Of a stretch of DNA of 64,000 nt, positions 25,175 to 37,171 are shown piece by piece; the stretch's first letter is position 1, and each line of letters opens with the position of its first letter. The DNA comes from Adiantum capillus-veneris (taxonomy: Eukaryota > Streptophyta > Polypodiopsida > Polypodiales > Pteridaceae): assembly GCA_014529385.2 (NCBI GenBank), contig CM043942.1:108467641-108531640 (forward strand), in the 5' to 3' direction. Under the pieces are notes generated by a model. The model worked only from the letters and a program-made list of their open reading frames with translations, ran no database searches and was not told the DNA's origin. The position numbers and the translations under genes were made by a program.

Positions 25175-26017
25175 CTACAAGAGCCTCTCTTTGAATGCAT
25201 CACTAGGCGGCCCAAGCAACTTCTCTAACATCTTGACCGCAGGCAACTCTACCTCCACAGGCAATAGTGCTTCCTTTCCATACACCAAATGAAATGGAGT
25301 AAACCCTGTACCTGTCTTCACCGAAGTACGGTAAGCCCATAATGCACTAGGCAATTCCAAATCCCAATTCTTTCCTTGGTGCTGTGTCACTTTAGAAAGA
25401 ATTTGTACCAACTCACCATTGAATCTTTCATTTAAGCCATTACACTGCGGGTAATAAGGAGTGGTATGCTGGTGCCTAATCTTCATCTTTGTGCATAAGA
25501 AGTCTAGCAGTTTAGCTCTTAATCCTGGCCCCTTATCTGAAAGTAGCTCTAATGGCACCCCAAACTTGCAACATATTTCATCATACACAAATTTTGCCAC
25601 ATCCTTTGCAGTGATCTGTTTTACTGCTATAGCCTCTGCCCATCTAGAGAGATAGTCCACTGCAATCAAAATATAGCTTTTGCCCCTGCTTGTGATAGGT
25701 AGCGGGCCTATTGCATCAATCCCCCACTTTTCAAACACATCAAACGCCATAATGGTTTTTCGTAGCTCTGGCTTCAACACTCTCTTCCCAAATGCTTGAC
25801 ACCTATTGCAAGACCTACACCAATGGTGAACATCCTTGTGCAAACTAGGCCATACATACCCCTCTTGCAAAATCTTATTCAAGGTGATCTTTAGAGCAAA
25901 ATGGCCACCACATGCGCCTTCATGATTCTCTTCCAACACTCTGTAGAGCTCCTCCCGCCAAGGTACACGTCTCATCACGAGATCAGCCCCTTTCATGTAT
26001 AAGAAATCACCAATCAA
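25175..26017 (-). pseudogene. G integrase (zinc-binding and catalytic core)
   Basis: The N-terminal HHCC finger is visible (HEGACGGH ... CRSCNRC), then the DDE core: Asp in WGIDAIGPLP, Asp in LLSDKGPGL and Glu in GLNERFNGEL, with TPYYPQCNG before the last. The enzyme joins the cDNA ends to host DNA. Upstream stops TGA at 26036-26038 and TGA at 26120-26122 cut it from reverse transcriptase, and TAG at 25175-25177 cuts it from its C-terminus. All stops are in one frame, so three point changes separate this from a full-length polyprotein. Confidence 0.85.
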
Positions 26018-26119
26018 TTTGTACCTGTATGCTCTTCACACAAAGCCATACTTCTTAGACTTCTGAATCTCCTTTGGAATGATTCTTGTTAGCAAAAACT
26101 CCTCTTCTTGAGCCAAAAT

Positions 26120-29100
26120 TCACCGGCCATGATAAAGAGGTAAAGTGGTCCTCAACACAAATAGCTCCCCAATCATGCCTTGAGCTGCTTCATGTGCCTC
26201 TCCATTTAGAGCACGTTCAATGTGTCTGATGATCCATGCTTCGAACTTTTTTAACAGGCCTTTAATTCTGAAGCACATTTCCTTCAATGAGGTGTTCTTG
26301 CTCTTCCACACACCCAGCACTTGCTTCACCACTAACAAGAAATCACCTTTTATGCTCAACCTTCGAACCCCATGCTTCAAACAAATGTGTAATCCGGCTT
26401 CCAGAGTAGCATATTCAGCCTCATTGTTACTATGAGCATCCAATTTGAACCCTCTCTTGCATACTAGCTTCCCCTCTGGATCATAAAGTGCTATACCCCC
26501 TGAAGCTGCATCATGGCTCTTTCTGTATGAACCATCAAAGAACAACACATGTGCATTTCTGATCTGTGGCACTTCTTCAACTACCTTTCTCACCACCTCT
26601 TCCTTAACAATAAGGGGATTCTCCTTGTAGGTCAACAAATCAGCTAGGGTAGCCCTTGTACTATCTTCCACTAGAAAAGAGAAATCAAACTCTTGCAGCT
26701 CAATTACCCATTTCTTCACCACGTTTGACATGTTAGTACCATTAATTAACTGTGGCAAAAAGGCATAACTCGTCAAGAAAACAAAAGGCCGTGGTAGCAA
26801 GTAATGACGAAATCGTCGACAAGCAAATATTACACTGGCCATCACTAGCTCTACTTCCGAGAACTTTCTCTCTGCTACCAGCTTCACACGGCTTGCACAA
26901 TACACTGGCCTCATATAATGGCTGCCCTTACCCTTTTGCAATAGCATGGCTCCAATGGAATCATCCCCTACTGATGGATTTACATAAAACACTTTCTCCC
27001 AATCAGGAGCCTGCATGGCTGACAACCCCCCTAACACCTCTTTCACCTCTTGAAACACTTCTTCACACTTGTCATCCCATTGCAATGGATCATGCTGCGA
27101 AGACAATGGAATAAACCGTGCCATGTACTTCACTTTGTGTATAAAAGCTGCCAATTGCTTCGTACTCGTAGGTGATGGAAGAAGAATAATAGACTTAACC
27201 TTATCTGGATCAGCCTCAATGCCATTTTTTGACACCATATGGCCCAATAACTTCACCCTTGGATGTGCTAGATGACATTTCTTTGGATTTAGTTGTCCTC
27301 CACATTCATCATATCGAGCCAATACCATCTGCAGCTTCTCATGGTGTTCAGCCCTACTGCTGTAGACAAAGAAGTCATCCATGAAAGCTTTAACACAACT
27401 ACCAATGAATGGTTCCAACACCCAATTTGCTCTCTCTTGATAGAAGGAAGGTCCATTTGACAACCCAAATGGCAATACTATGTAGCAATAGCAGCCCCAT
27501 GGCGTAATAAAAGTGGTCTTTGTGCAGTCTTTAAGAGCAATCTTCAATTGAAAATAGCCTGAAAAACCATCACACACACTGTACCTCTCATAGCCTGCCA
27601 CTGAATCCAAGATCCGATCAATGAATGGAAGAGGATATGGGTTCTTCTTAGTGGCTGCCTTTAAGGGCTTAAAATCTACACAAATCCTCCACTTCCCATC
27701 CTTCTTTGGACTGACTACAACTAGACTCACCCATTCTGTGGTCTCCACAGGGACTATGAACCCCGCCTTCAACAACTTGTCCACCTCTTCTCGCAAGGCT
27801 TCCATTTTCTCTTGACCCATCCTTGTTAGCCTTTGCCGCACTGGCTTAGCACCTTCTTTCAGCTCTATATGCATCTCTTCACCCTTGAACCGTCTGATCT
27901 CTTCATATGAAGTAATGAACAAATCATGAAAACTAATCAACATATGCAAATATATATCCTTCTCCATAGCTGAGAGGTCTCCACTGAACATTTGTGTCAT
28001 CAATTCCTCCTTCTTTGACAACTCAACCTTGGTTTGCATCAGCCCTTCAATCACTTCATAAGGCCCTTCACTTTCATCTTCAACCTCATTCGCAAATGCA
28101 ACTAAACCAAACTCCTGGATTTCTTTGTCCATCAAAAGAAATGCAACATCAGCATCCTCATCACTGCTGGTCGTGCTATCACTGTCCTCACCTGTCACCG
28201 TGGAAGAGTCTTCATCACTAGACTCATCCTCATCTTCATAAAGCTCCTCTAATCGTTTCCTTGTGTCCATATTATAAAGCTTCTTGGTACTTGTCTTTCC
28301 ATAGAGGCTAATCGTACCATGTCGCCAATCTTGAACAGCTCCCACTGCACGTAACCATGGTCTGCCCAGTATAATAGGATATGCTCCCAACCCTGCTGGC
28401 ATCACATGAAAATCAACCACTGCCTTTGCGTCATATGCCTCCACTTCTAAGCTCTTTACAACACCCAAGCATTTTACTTTTTGATGGTTTGCCAATCTGA
28501 TCCGAAAACCTGACACCCCAGCCACTGTGAGACCCATCTTCTCAACGCATGAGTGCATTATGATGCATATTTGGGCTCCGCCATCCACATAACCTTGTCC
28601 CAAATTTTTCCTTTTATGCCACACATCTACTATTGGACAAATGTCTGGTAGCTCATCCATTGCCAACACCTTTACTGAACCTCTCTCTAGCTCTTTCTCC
28701 ATTGGGTTAACCATCCTCTTCCACTGTCGCTTTAGCTTAGGCACCATCTCTATAAGCTGCCCAAAAGTAACATCTGCCTTCCTGCTCGTCAGATCCTCCT
28801 TCAAGTCATAGCTTAATTGCCCATCCCCTAGTGGAAAATCTGAAACATGAAACTTTCGACGAGCTCTCCTTTTCCTCTTGGCCTTGAAATCCTCGCCTTC
28901 ATGGCTCTTTCCTTTCTTATTACTAGGACCTGGGGCACTTCTTCCTTCCTTATCCTCTGTGGTCCTCTTCCCAATAGGCATCACTAATGTATCCTCTAGC
29001 TTTGAAGCCTTCTCCAAGGTGACTACACTTAGCACTTTTGTCTTTCCCTTTTCCTCTTGGGTTAATCCACTGGTTCCTTGATCTCCCTTAATTTCGATGC

Positions 29101-29479
29101 CATAATCATTTGACCTAGTTAACACCTGTCTTGGCAATGGATACATGTCTCCCCCCATCCTTGGTGGCTTATCACATTGCGGGCTGATGTGACCCAACTC
29201 TCCACAATTGTAACATGTGGGCGTCTTCCTCCAAAACCTACCATTGCTTTGTCCAACACCATTCCTAGGCCTTTCTTCACCTCCTGGATGATTTTCAAAC
29301 CTCCCTCGACCTCGATTATTTCCCACTTGACCTAGCATGTTTAGGCTGAGATTCTTCATCAAATCTACCACTTGCCTCATGTCTTGCCTTAGCCCATCAT
29401 CTTGCACCGATGTAGTGACCACTGCTGGCATAACCTGAGTAGTAACAAGAACCACTGGTTCATGATGAACTCCTGACAT
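26120..29479 (-). pseudogene. G polyprotein: zinc knuckle, protease, reverse transcriptase, two RNase H domains
   Basis: 1119 codons. Order: CCHC knuckle CYNCGELGHISPQC (residues about 88-101); aspartic protease with YVDGGAQICI (about 297-306; DGGA where DTGA/DSGA is usual); reverse transcriptase with VDFKPLKAATKKNPYPLPFI and the AFMDDFFVYS active site (about residue 700); a Ty3-type RNase H that lacks catalytic residues (YVNPSVGDDS where TDAS is usual); then a second RNase H at about 977-1100 with FFDGSYRKS, NNEAEYATLEAG and IKGDFLLVVKQ. The last acidic residue of this second domain seems changed (NGEAHEAA where an ADALA-type word is usual). Loss of the first RNase H site with gain of a second is known for Tat-lineage elements. 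Confidence 0.85.
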
Positions 29480-29503
29480 GCGACCTTGTAAAGACTCTAT
29501 AGG

Positions 29504-30079
29504 CTAAAATTCACACCTCATGGGCAAAGACTCCACCCCTAACTGGCTCATTTTCCTCAACTTCCACTCTTTGTTCTTTGCTACCTCTAGTGCATCTTCA
29601 TATGTCCTAGGCTTCTTTAGCTCCACTCTCCAACGTATATTCTCCCAAAGACCAGCCAAGAACCTGTCCTTCTTCATCATGTCAGGCAGGGGTAGCTGTG
29701 GTGCTAAGGCCTTGCACATCCGCTCCCATGCCAATGAGAACTTACGTATGTACGCATCTACTGGCTCACCTTCCTTTTGCACCAAACCTTGTACTTCTTG
29801 CCACACTTTGTCAGGATCTTCTATCTTCACAAACTCCACTTCCAAACCATGCCTTAGATTGTCCCAACTCAATCTTACAGGTGGATCCACTGCACGCAAC
29901 TTCTCTTCAAATGCTTTAGACCAAACTCGTGCATCACTCTTCAAACAAATTTGGAGAAGGCGTAACATTTGCGCAGGGTCATTAATCTGGTTGCTAATGC
30001 AGGCAACCTCCATCTTTTCCAAAAATTCTTCCACATCTTCATCACTTCTTCCATGAAACTCCGAATAAGAGAAAGCCAT
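29504..30079 (-). pseudogene. G gag capsid region
   Basis: 191 codons from ATG at 30079, ending in TAG at 29504-29506. The frame continues into the zinc-knuckle frame without a shift, so the TAG is either a nonsense mutation or a readthrough site. Motifs FHGRSDEDVEEFLEKMEVAC and EGEPVDAYIRKFSLAWERMC fit the Ty3 Gag capsid family. Gag proteins form the particle around the RNA. Confidence 0.8.
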
Positions 30080-31120
30080 GGCTACCCAAGTTTAATGCTT
30101 TAAGAACCTCTTCGAACACACGTGCAAGAACCCAAAACTTTTCACTACCCAATCCCCAGAAACTTCAATGGAGCTCAGCTTTGGATAAGGACAAACACAT
30201 GCACATCAAATGAGTTTTCATAGTTGATCATCGGAATTACAACAGGCAAAGGACATTCCAGTATCTCTCTTAATCTTCTTGGCCCGAACATAAAGACTAG
30301 GCACAGCTGGAAAAAGATCTTCTTGGACACATGAACATTAATCTGGATTCTTTGAGTTAAATGAAATGGAGTGAATTGAGGGCCATTTTGATCATCCATT
30401 AAAGCCAACCATGCAGCTCCCAAGAAGGCACACCTGACTTATCCTCTGATTTTGCCAAAATTTCAGCAGCATCACAGCATAAATGTCTCAAAAGACCAAA
30501 ATACCAGCCATCACAACTCGGAAAAATTTTGGCAAAGTTTCCCCAGAAGTAGAGCAGTAGGAACCCAAAATAGAGACTGTATATGTATGCATAAATTATC
30601 AACAATAGAACCCGAGCATCAAATAGGACTCACTAGTACATAGCCTATGGCAAGGTCACGAAAAGGGTGCTCCAGCTACCTATATCACCGAAAGGATCTC
30701 CACATTTGAGAATCCCCCAGCTCAATAAAAACCTCAAACTATCGACCCTCACACGAAGGCTAATGTAAATCATGTATAGTCAAGTCTCAGAAATGACTAT
30801 CTTCCAGACCAAGTCTCAGAAATGGATGGGACTGCCAAATAAAACCATATATGGCTCCACAAATGCGTACAATGGCAGTTTCCACAAGTAACGTACAATC
30901 CAGCACACGATGCGCTCAAATAGGCGCCAAGTGATGCATACCCACAACAACTGCAAGTGACATCACTGCTAGTATATCACTGTACTCCAGCTACATGTAC
31001 CTGTGTGAATCACCTGTACCTGTACCTGTACCTGTACCTGTCCCTGTAACCTATAACTTGTAACCTGTAACCCCGAATCTCGAAGCTTGAAGCTCGAAGC
31101 AGAAGGTACTCGAAGAAGAT
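30080..31120 (-). other. 5' leader of G
   Basis: About 1040 bases between the primer-binding site and the gag ATG, with no supported gene. It includes a run of CCTGTA repeats at about 31010-31040 (TACCTGTACCTGTACCTG). The leader would hold RNA packaging signals, which cannot be located by eye. Confidence 0.6.
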
Positions 31121-31137
31121 CCTCAGTGGGGGCACCA
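31121..31137 (-). other. Primer-binding site of G
   Basis: The minus strand reads TGGTGCCCCCACTGAGG, six bases after the 5' LTR end (spacer TTCTTT). It has the same spacing and TGGTG start as element F. The matching tRNA is not identified here. Confidence 0.55.
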
Positions 31138-31143
31138 AAAGAA

Positions 31144-32275
31144 TGTGAGCGGGATGAAAACACACATAGCGCCTCTATAACTACCCGACACACACTCTTG
31201 GAAGGATACACACACACACTATGGGGCACCACTCGGCTTACACAACACACCTGGCCGAGACAGGGAACACACCTATGGAGTGAGAGGAGAGAGACTATCC
31301 ACTTGCCCACTCCACACAAACACACACACACACACACACCCAAAAAAATCAGCTCAAAAGAGAAGAATTTCTGATGTTTAGATACAATGAAGCTCAGCCC
31401 AATACCAATGGGGCAAATAGTTTACACAGTATGGGTAAAATAAGCCAGATACAATCACAAACTAGAGCAGAAACTTCGCTCATAGGAGAAACTTACACAA
31501 AAAAACAACAGAAAAAGAGTGAGGAATTTGTCAAAATGGACAGCGCCATCGCGTCCGGAACGGCCCAAAACCCCAGTCTACAATGTCAAAGTGCTCAAAT
31601 CCGACCTCGGATAAGCAGTTTACGGCCAAAACAGGCTCCAAAAACACACCTGCGGCTGTTCCTCCTCTCTTCTCCACGTTTTTTCTGGTCTTCTCTCTTG
31701 TTTTTCAGTTCCCACACTTAGCTTTATTATTTGGGCACCCTTGGCCTTTTAGATGACCTCAAACGGACCCCGAACAAGCCAAAAATTGACCTCGCAGTGC
31801 ATAGTTATCACCTTTTTGCATCATTCGCACACCTGGCACTCAGCTTTTTTCCAATAATGCATCTCGCCACCACGTGAAGTGGCCCCAAAAAAAGGTCCTC
31901 ATGATGACCTTTCTGCATAATTCTCACAAGCAAACACCCACGTTGTGTCCGTACTTCTCCGCGTGCAAGTATTGACCCCGTTCGCCCTCCTGACGCCACT
32001 AGATGCCATCTCACGCACCTGCTTACCTCATGTCGTCGGCCTGTGGATAGCTTACTCGAGAAGTTTTACGCGCTATAAACTCCTCATTATTGTAGAAAAA
32101 ACATACTGGTACTGGTGATAGTGAAAATCGATGCACTATGTACATGTTGTCCTACCTGTACACATGTGGGCCCCACGTAACCACCTGGCTCTGGAAAATG
32201 GGCAATTATTTATTTGATGCACCATGCATGTGTATGTACATATGCACAATCCCTTGCTCCAAAAAACTCTTGACA
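31144..32275 (-). mobile_element. 5' LTR of G
   Basis: 1132 bp, starting TGTGAGCGGGATGAAAAC and ending AAACTCTTGACA on the plus strand. TCGT follows directly, one mismatch from the GCGT at the other side of G. Confidence 0.9.
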
Positions 32276-33482
32276 TCGTTACTTCGCCATGCTGACCGCT
32301 TCTTCTACCGGTGCTGTAAAGAGGTGAATGTCAACTTCTCCAAGCTTCAACCTTGCTTTACAAGCTTATCCCTTCTCTAACTTTTCTCATCATATATCTC
32401 ACCATTTGGTGAATGATTTTGTAAGTATTTTGTAGTGATAATTACTAACTACTAACCACTAACCTTATTGTAAAATGCACCCTCTACTAGAGTAGGCACT
32501 CCCAAATTATTCACTCAATCCTCTCTCCTTTCATCCTCAATAATTCTCTTCCCTTGAGCCCACATCCATGTGACTCAAAGGACAAGAGAGACCCACCCTC
32601 ATTAAAAAAAATAAAAATATGCATAATCTTTTATTCTTTCAAATAAACTTGATTAGGCGTAATCCAAATCGGGGCTTCTAAAACCTATAAATAGAGCCCT
32701 TCTCTCCCTTGTAAATCATCACATGATCACACTACACCACACCATTCTCCACCCATAACACACCACTCTTCAAGCCTAGTTGTGTAGAGTGTGTGCATCG
32801 TGAGTGCTCTATTCCATCATTACACATAGGTGCATGGAGAAGCTTGAAGTTAGTTATGCCATATAGAGGAGTGGAGTGTATGCCATACTATTCACCACAC
32901 TTGTAGCTTACTCTTGTGCATAAATAAGATTTATAGTTTTGGGTGCAATTGTATGCTGCAACTACGACTCTTCTCTCCAAATTGACTTGATAAGTTGGCT
33001 CATCAGGTGGTTGAAGGTATATTGTCCTTGAAGTTGTTGTGCCATTTCATGCTTGGTGGTTTGAGGGCTTGTTGAATTGTTTGCCTAAAAGGTCAATTAT
33101 AAGAGGGTGCTCGGTGAGAGGGCTCCCGTGACCCTAAGACAATTTGTGTATTGGCAACAAGGTCAAGTTTTGTGTTGTCTCTCTATTTCTCATCAAGCTT
33201 TGTGTGCATCTAGTCTTTAAGGCTAAGACTGAGTTGCTCAAGTTGATTTGTGCTCTTTACCTCTCTCTGGGGTGGTGAATGTTTGTGTTTGGTGTGTGTG
33301 GCTATCTTGCATTCCCCTCTCTTTGTGCGTTTGAGTACAAGAAGATATCACGTGCGTCCTAGTTCGCATCTACAACTAGGTGGTGCCCCTTTTCTTGTTT
33401 GGTTTCGGGCTGTGGGTTGTTGTTGTCTCTGATTGTGCTTGCCCCAACCCCATTTGAGCAGCATGGGATCCTCGAAGGGTGT
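32276..33482. other. Intergenic, TATA-like site but no gene seen
   Basis: There is no supported coding frame. CTATAAATAG at 32685-32694 is a good TATA box and is followed by a long TG-rich stretch, so this may be part of an unpaired LTR or an old promoter. The start (TTACTTCGCCATGC) continues the probable target of G and F. The right end meets the truncated copy B near 33483. Confidence 0.4.
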
Positions 33483-35465
33483 TTAGAGGCCACTCTTCTT
33501 GTTGCCCGCCCCGGACCGCCTCACTATACACATGTCTTTTTCCCTGAACTTAAAGGAGATTCTCCTTTCAGGAAATTTAACATCGGCAGCCAGGCGGTCA
33601 AACCATGATGCCCCTAGGATTACATCATCATGCTTGAGAGGAGAGATAAAGAAGTCCTCTTTGTCCACATAGCCTTGGACATGAAGCCTCAATTTCCCGA
33701 TTAGGGGAGTGACTGAAGCTTCTTGCCCCTTGAAGGCACTGTCTGCGGGTAGGACATCTCCCATCTCATAGGATTGTATGCCTAGCTTGGTGGCCAACTC
33801 TATAGATATAAAATTGTGAGTAGAACCAGGGTCAAAGAGAATAAAAGCATCATGTTCTCTTACCTTTCCTCAAGCATGGCATAGAGGAGATCCTTTGTGA
33901 TGAGTTTGGTGAGTCTCCTCCTCTTGGATTTCAACCAAGGAAGCTCTAGGAGGATCTTGACGGTTGTTCTTTTGGGGACAAGCGCGGTACGCATGCCCTT
34001 GTTCACCGCACTTGAAACACCGGTTATCCTTGTGATAACGCTCAAGCTCTTCAGGAGAGAGTTTGTTCTTACCTTTGTAAACTCCCTTATCTTTAGCTTT
34101 GTTGGAGTTTCCCTTAGGAGACTTTTGGACATTGTCCTTCCCCTTAGGCTCATTGGAACCCTTGTTTTCCGGGGGCTTATTATTTCTTTTAGCCCTCGTT
34201 TGGAAATTGATTCGTGAGGCCACCATAGTATGGTGTATTACCGCCGATATGGTAGGTGGCCTTTGGGAGTTGACATACTCCGCCATTTCTTCGGTTAAGC
34301 CCGCACAAAATTGTTGCTTTTGCTCTCCAAAATCCAACTTTTTGAAGACAGTGGCTTTGAGTTGTAGGTCCCAAAACTTGTCTACATATTTGTGGATGGA
34401 TTCATAGGGAGAGAGATTTAAGCTTCGCCATTCGGTGAGTACTTTGTCTTTGGCATCGGTGGCCAAAAACTGCTTCATAATGGAAGCTCTTAAAGCTTTC
34501 CATGTTCGTGGAGCTTCACCGTTGGCTCGTAGGCTAGACCACCATTGCCTGGCGGACTTTTGAAAGTGCATAGCTACATGGCATATCTTAGAGGACTCTG
34601 TGAAGCCCTCATCTCCAAACGCCGCATCAAATTGTTGGATAAAGGCCAAGACTTTGTCCGTAGCACCAAAGGTACCATCATAGGTAAGGAAAGAGATGCT
34701 CTTCCCTTCCTCTTTGAATTTCTTCAGCTTGGATGACCTCTTCCATGCGGCATAGGATTTCCTATGGACTCTTCTTTTTTATGGTTCACAGGTTGCACCA
34801 TCACTTTCTTCAGAAGGTGAAGAATTTGAAGAAGGTGGAGAAGAGGGTGACCTCTTTCTCGCCTTTTTCTTGTCTTGATCTTCGTCGTCTTTACCATCAC
34901 TTTCATAAGAGGAAGAGGATGAAGAAGATGGAGAAGAGGGTGTCCTCTTTCTCAACTTTTTCTTCTCTTGCTTTTTATCATCCCTCTTTGAATTATGGCG
35001 TGGAGAAGAGTGTGATGGTCTTCTCCGCTTTGGTGGTGATGGAGAGCGTTTAGCCCGCCGTCTTCATGGAGCCATCTCCGCCGAGGTGGCGGGAGACTCA
35101 CTTCTTTCTCGTTCCTTCGGTGGAGGCTCTTGAGTTCTCCTTTGGGAAGGAGATGCATCATCAAGAAGTAAATTCTTGAGCCCTTCGTATGGATTCTCGT
35201 CTTCTTCCCGAATCGGAGAGAGACCTCTTTTGGGAGTCTCACAAGGAGGCTTCCTAGGTGTTCTCTTGTCATGGTGATGAGCTTGGAGAATCCCATGAGC
35301 ACGGAGCTGCCGTTGCACTTCACTTTGGAGAGATGGATTGCCCATGGCTTGTTGAAGCTTAGAAACAAGATAGTTAACAAGCATTGAAGCATCATTAGTA
35401 GCTTGCTCATGAGCAAAATCAAAGTTATCAACATTAATTTCACTCTCTTTACTATTGTCAGCCAT
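33483..35465 (-). pseudogene. gag-protease of copy B with SR-like region
   Basis: A single frame from ATG 35465 (MADNSKESEINVDN) to 33483 is broken by three stops, near 35064, 34793 and 33870. Order: a helical N-terminus with QQAMGNPSLQSEVQRQL; a Pro/Glu/Arg linker; a Ser/Arg/Lys-rich region (about 35050-34810) with alternating basic and SSPSSSSSSY-type stretches; a capsid region with WWSSLRANGEAPRTWKALR and LSPYESIHKYVDKFWDLQ (34649-34200); a basic linker; the knuckle CFKCGEQGHAYRAC (near 34015); then an aspartic protease with FDPGSTHNFIS (near 33830) and VILGASWFDRL. The DPGSTH form of the protease site is common in plant Ty3 elements. The SR-like region inside Gag is unusual. Two of the stops are TGA, which can arise from CGA by methyl-C decay. 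Confidence 0.8.
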
Positions 35466-35863
35466 TTTAACAACTTTTAGGTGTAAACTTTTTAGGTGTA
35501 CTTTGGCACTTCAAGCCCTAGTTGCTACTCCTCTTTACCCCTTTAGAAAAAGCACTCAAGCTACTGTACCCACGGCTTGAATACCATTAATTGCAAGGAA
35601 TAGAAGAGAGGGTCTTTCGACACCAAAACAGCACCGGCCTCTGTCAAGCTTCTAATAGCTCAATAGTGGTTAAGCCATAGGCAAGCCCCGTAGGACTCCA
35701 CTATTAAGACCATAGCTCTCGACGGTGATGTCCCATTAACTGCACGAAGGCAGGCACACTACAAGGCTGAAAAATCCCTATTCTACTTACTCACAGGCAA
35801 TTAATAATACCAACCATTTATAGCTAGCTTGAGGACCTCCCTTCTTGAGCAAGAAAAGAGAAA

Positions 35864-35881
35864 CCTTGTGCTCTGATACCA
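35864..35881 (-). other. Primer-binding site, copy B (tRNA-iMet type)
   Basis: The minus strand reads TGGTATCAGAGCACAAGG one base after the LTR end. TGGTATCAGAGC is complementary to the 3' end of initiator tRNA-Met. Confidence 0.9.
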
Positions 35882-35882
35882 A

Positions 35883-37087
35883 TGTAACATTTAATGGTCT
35901 AAAAACTTATGTGTAGCGGAAATTAGCATGAACATAGTGGGCATTTCATTAGAATAGATTCCTAATGAGAATTACAAGAGTGCTTGGGTGGAGAGAGCAA
36001 CAAAAATCATAACACCTAGTTAGATAGCATCAACAATACTTCAAAAGAGAGGGAAATTAAGCTATTGACAACAGTTGAGGACCGGATTTGCGGGAGCCAG
36101 TCCCCCCTCCACAAGGCTTTGTATTATGGTTTCTCCCATCAAGAGAGACATTGTACAATACAATTATTTGTGTTCCTTCAAGACTAGCTAGTGCAATGAA
36201 GATGAAACCTTCATGCACTAAGCAAAACACTTAGTAAACACAACTTTAATTATCCCCGTTCTCAGACCCAAGACCTCACACACCTTCGAAGATGGTGAGA
36301 GCTAGCAGGGTATGAGAGTAGATTGAGAGGAAGAAGGAGTATCTTACGAGAAAGATGTACATCTCCTCACATAATCACTCATATTAGCATAGCTTTAGCT
36401 TAGTAATTAGCTTGGTAGAGGAGATGAGCATACATTGAAGCTTGGATCTTGGTTGGATTTGCATCCACAAGCCAAGAGTGTGTCGATGTAGACTTCTATC
36501 TCACAAGCTTGGAGTAGGTGATGAGTTCTCCATTAAAGCTTGGGAAGAGATAGTCTTCTCTTTCTTCACACATGAGATTGTGTGAGTGTGTGTGTGTGTG
36601 ATAATGCCTTGCAAAAATCAGCCCCCTCTCTCTCTTGGGCGAGCCCTCTTGCTATTTGCTCTTGCAGGCTCCCCATTGGACCTCCCCCAAGTCAAGCCAA
36701 TGGCTATTAAGCAGCATAAGTGATAGCCTTCTGACATGTGTCCCCCTTTCCCCTTTTGTGAGAGATTAATCAATTAAACTTAATTGATTTAAATGAATTA
36801 AATCCCCATTTGACCTTTCCCCATTCTGACCAATAGGAATTAAGTAGCCCATTGGGCTGCTCAATTCCTATTGGACCCCTTCACAGGCTGTCCAATAATC
36901 ATCCAGGAGACTTAATTTTCATTGGTTCTTTTTATTAAGTGTTTTAAAATTAATTAGGCTAAATTTACTCTAGCCTAGTTCTCATTGGTCCACTTCAAGG
37001 GTCATCCAATAGGAATTGGGTACACCTTGTGGGCATCTGGCCTAGGGAACTGACATGTGTCCCTAATTCCCTTTGTGTAAAGGGAGC

Positions 37088-37171
<84 letters not shown>

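Larger units (their letters stand above)
23594..32275 (-). mobile_element. LTR retrotransposon G (Ty3/gypsy, dual RNase H)
   Basis: LTRs lie at 23594-24729 and 31144-32275 (TGTGAGCGGG...TGACA). On the minus strand: 5' LTR, primer-binding site, a leader of about 1060 bp, a single gag-pol frame (30079-24758), polypurine tract, 3' LTR. The order protease, reverse transcriptase, RNase H, integrase marks Ty3/gypsy. A second RNase H of the plant/archaeal type after the first is known from the Tat/Ogre lineage. The frame is broken by four single stop codons only, so it is a young copy. Confidence 0.9.

Noticed and set aside
29520-30056. 178-codon plus-strand open frame
   Set aside because: Antisense of the G gag region; no recognisable domain.
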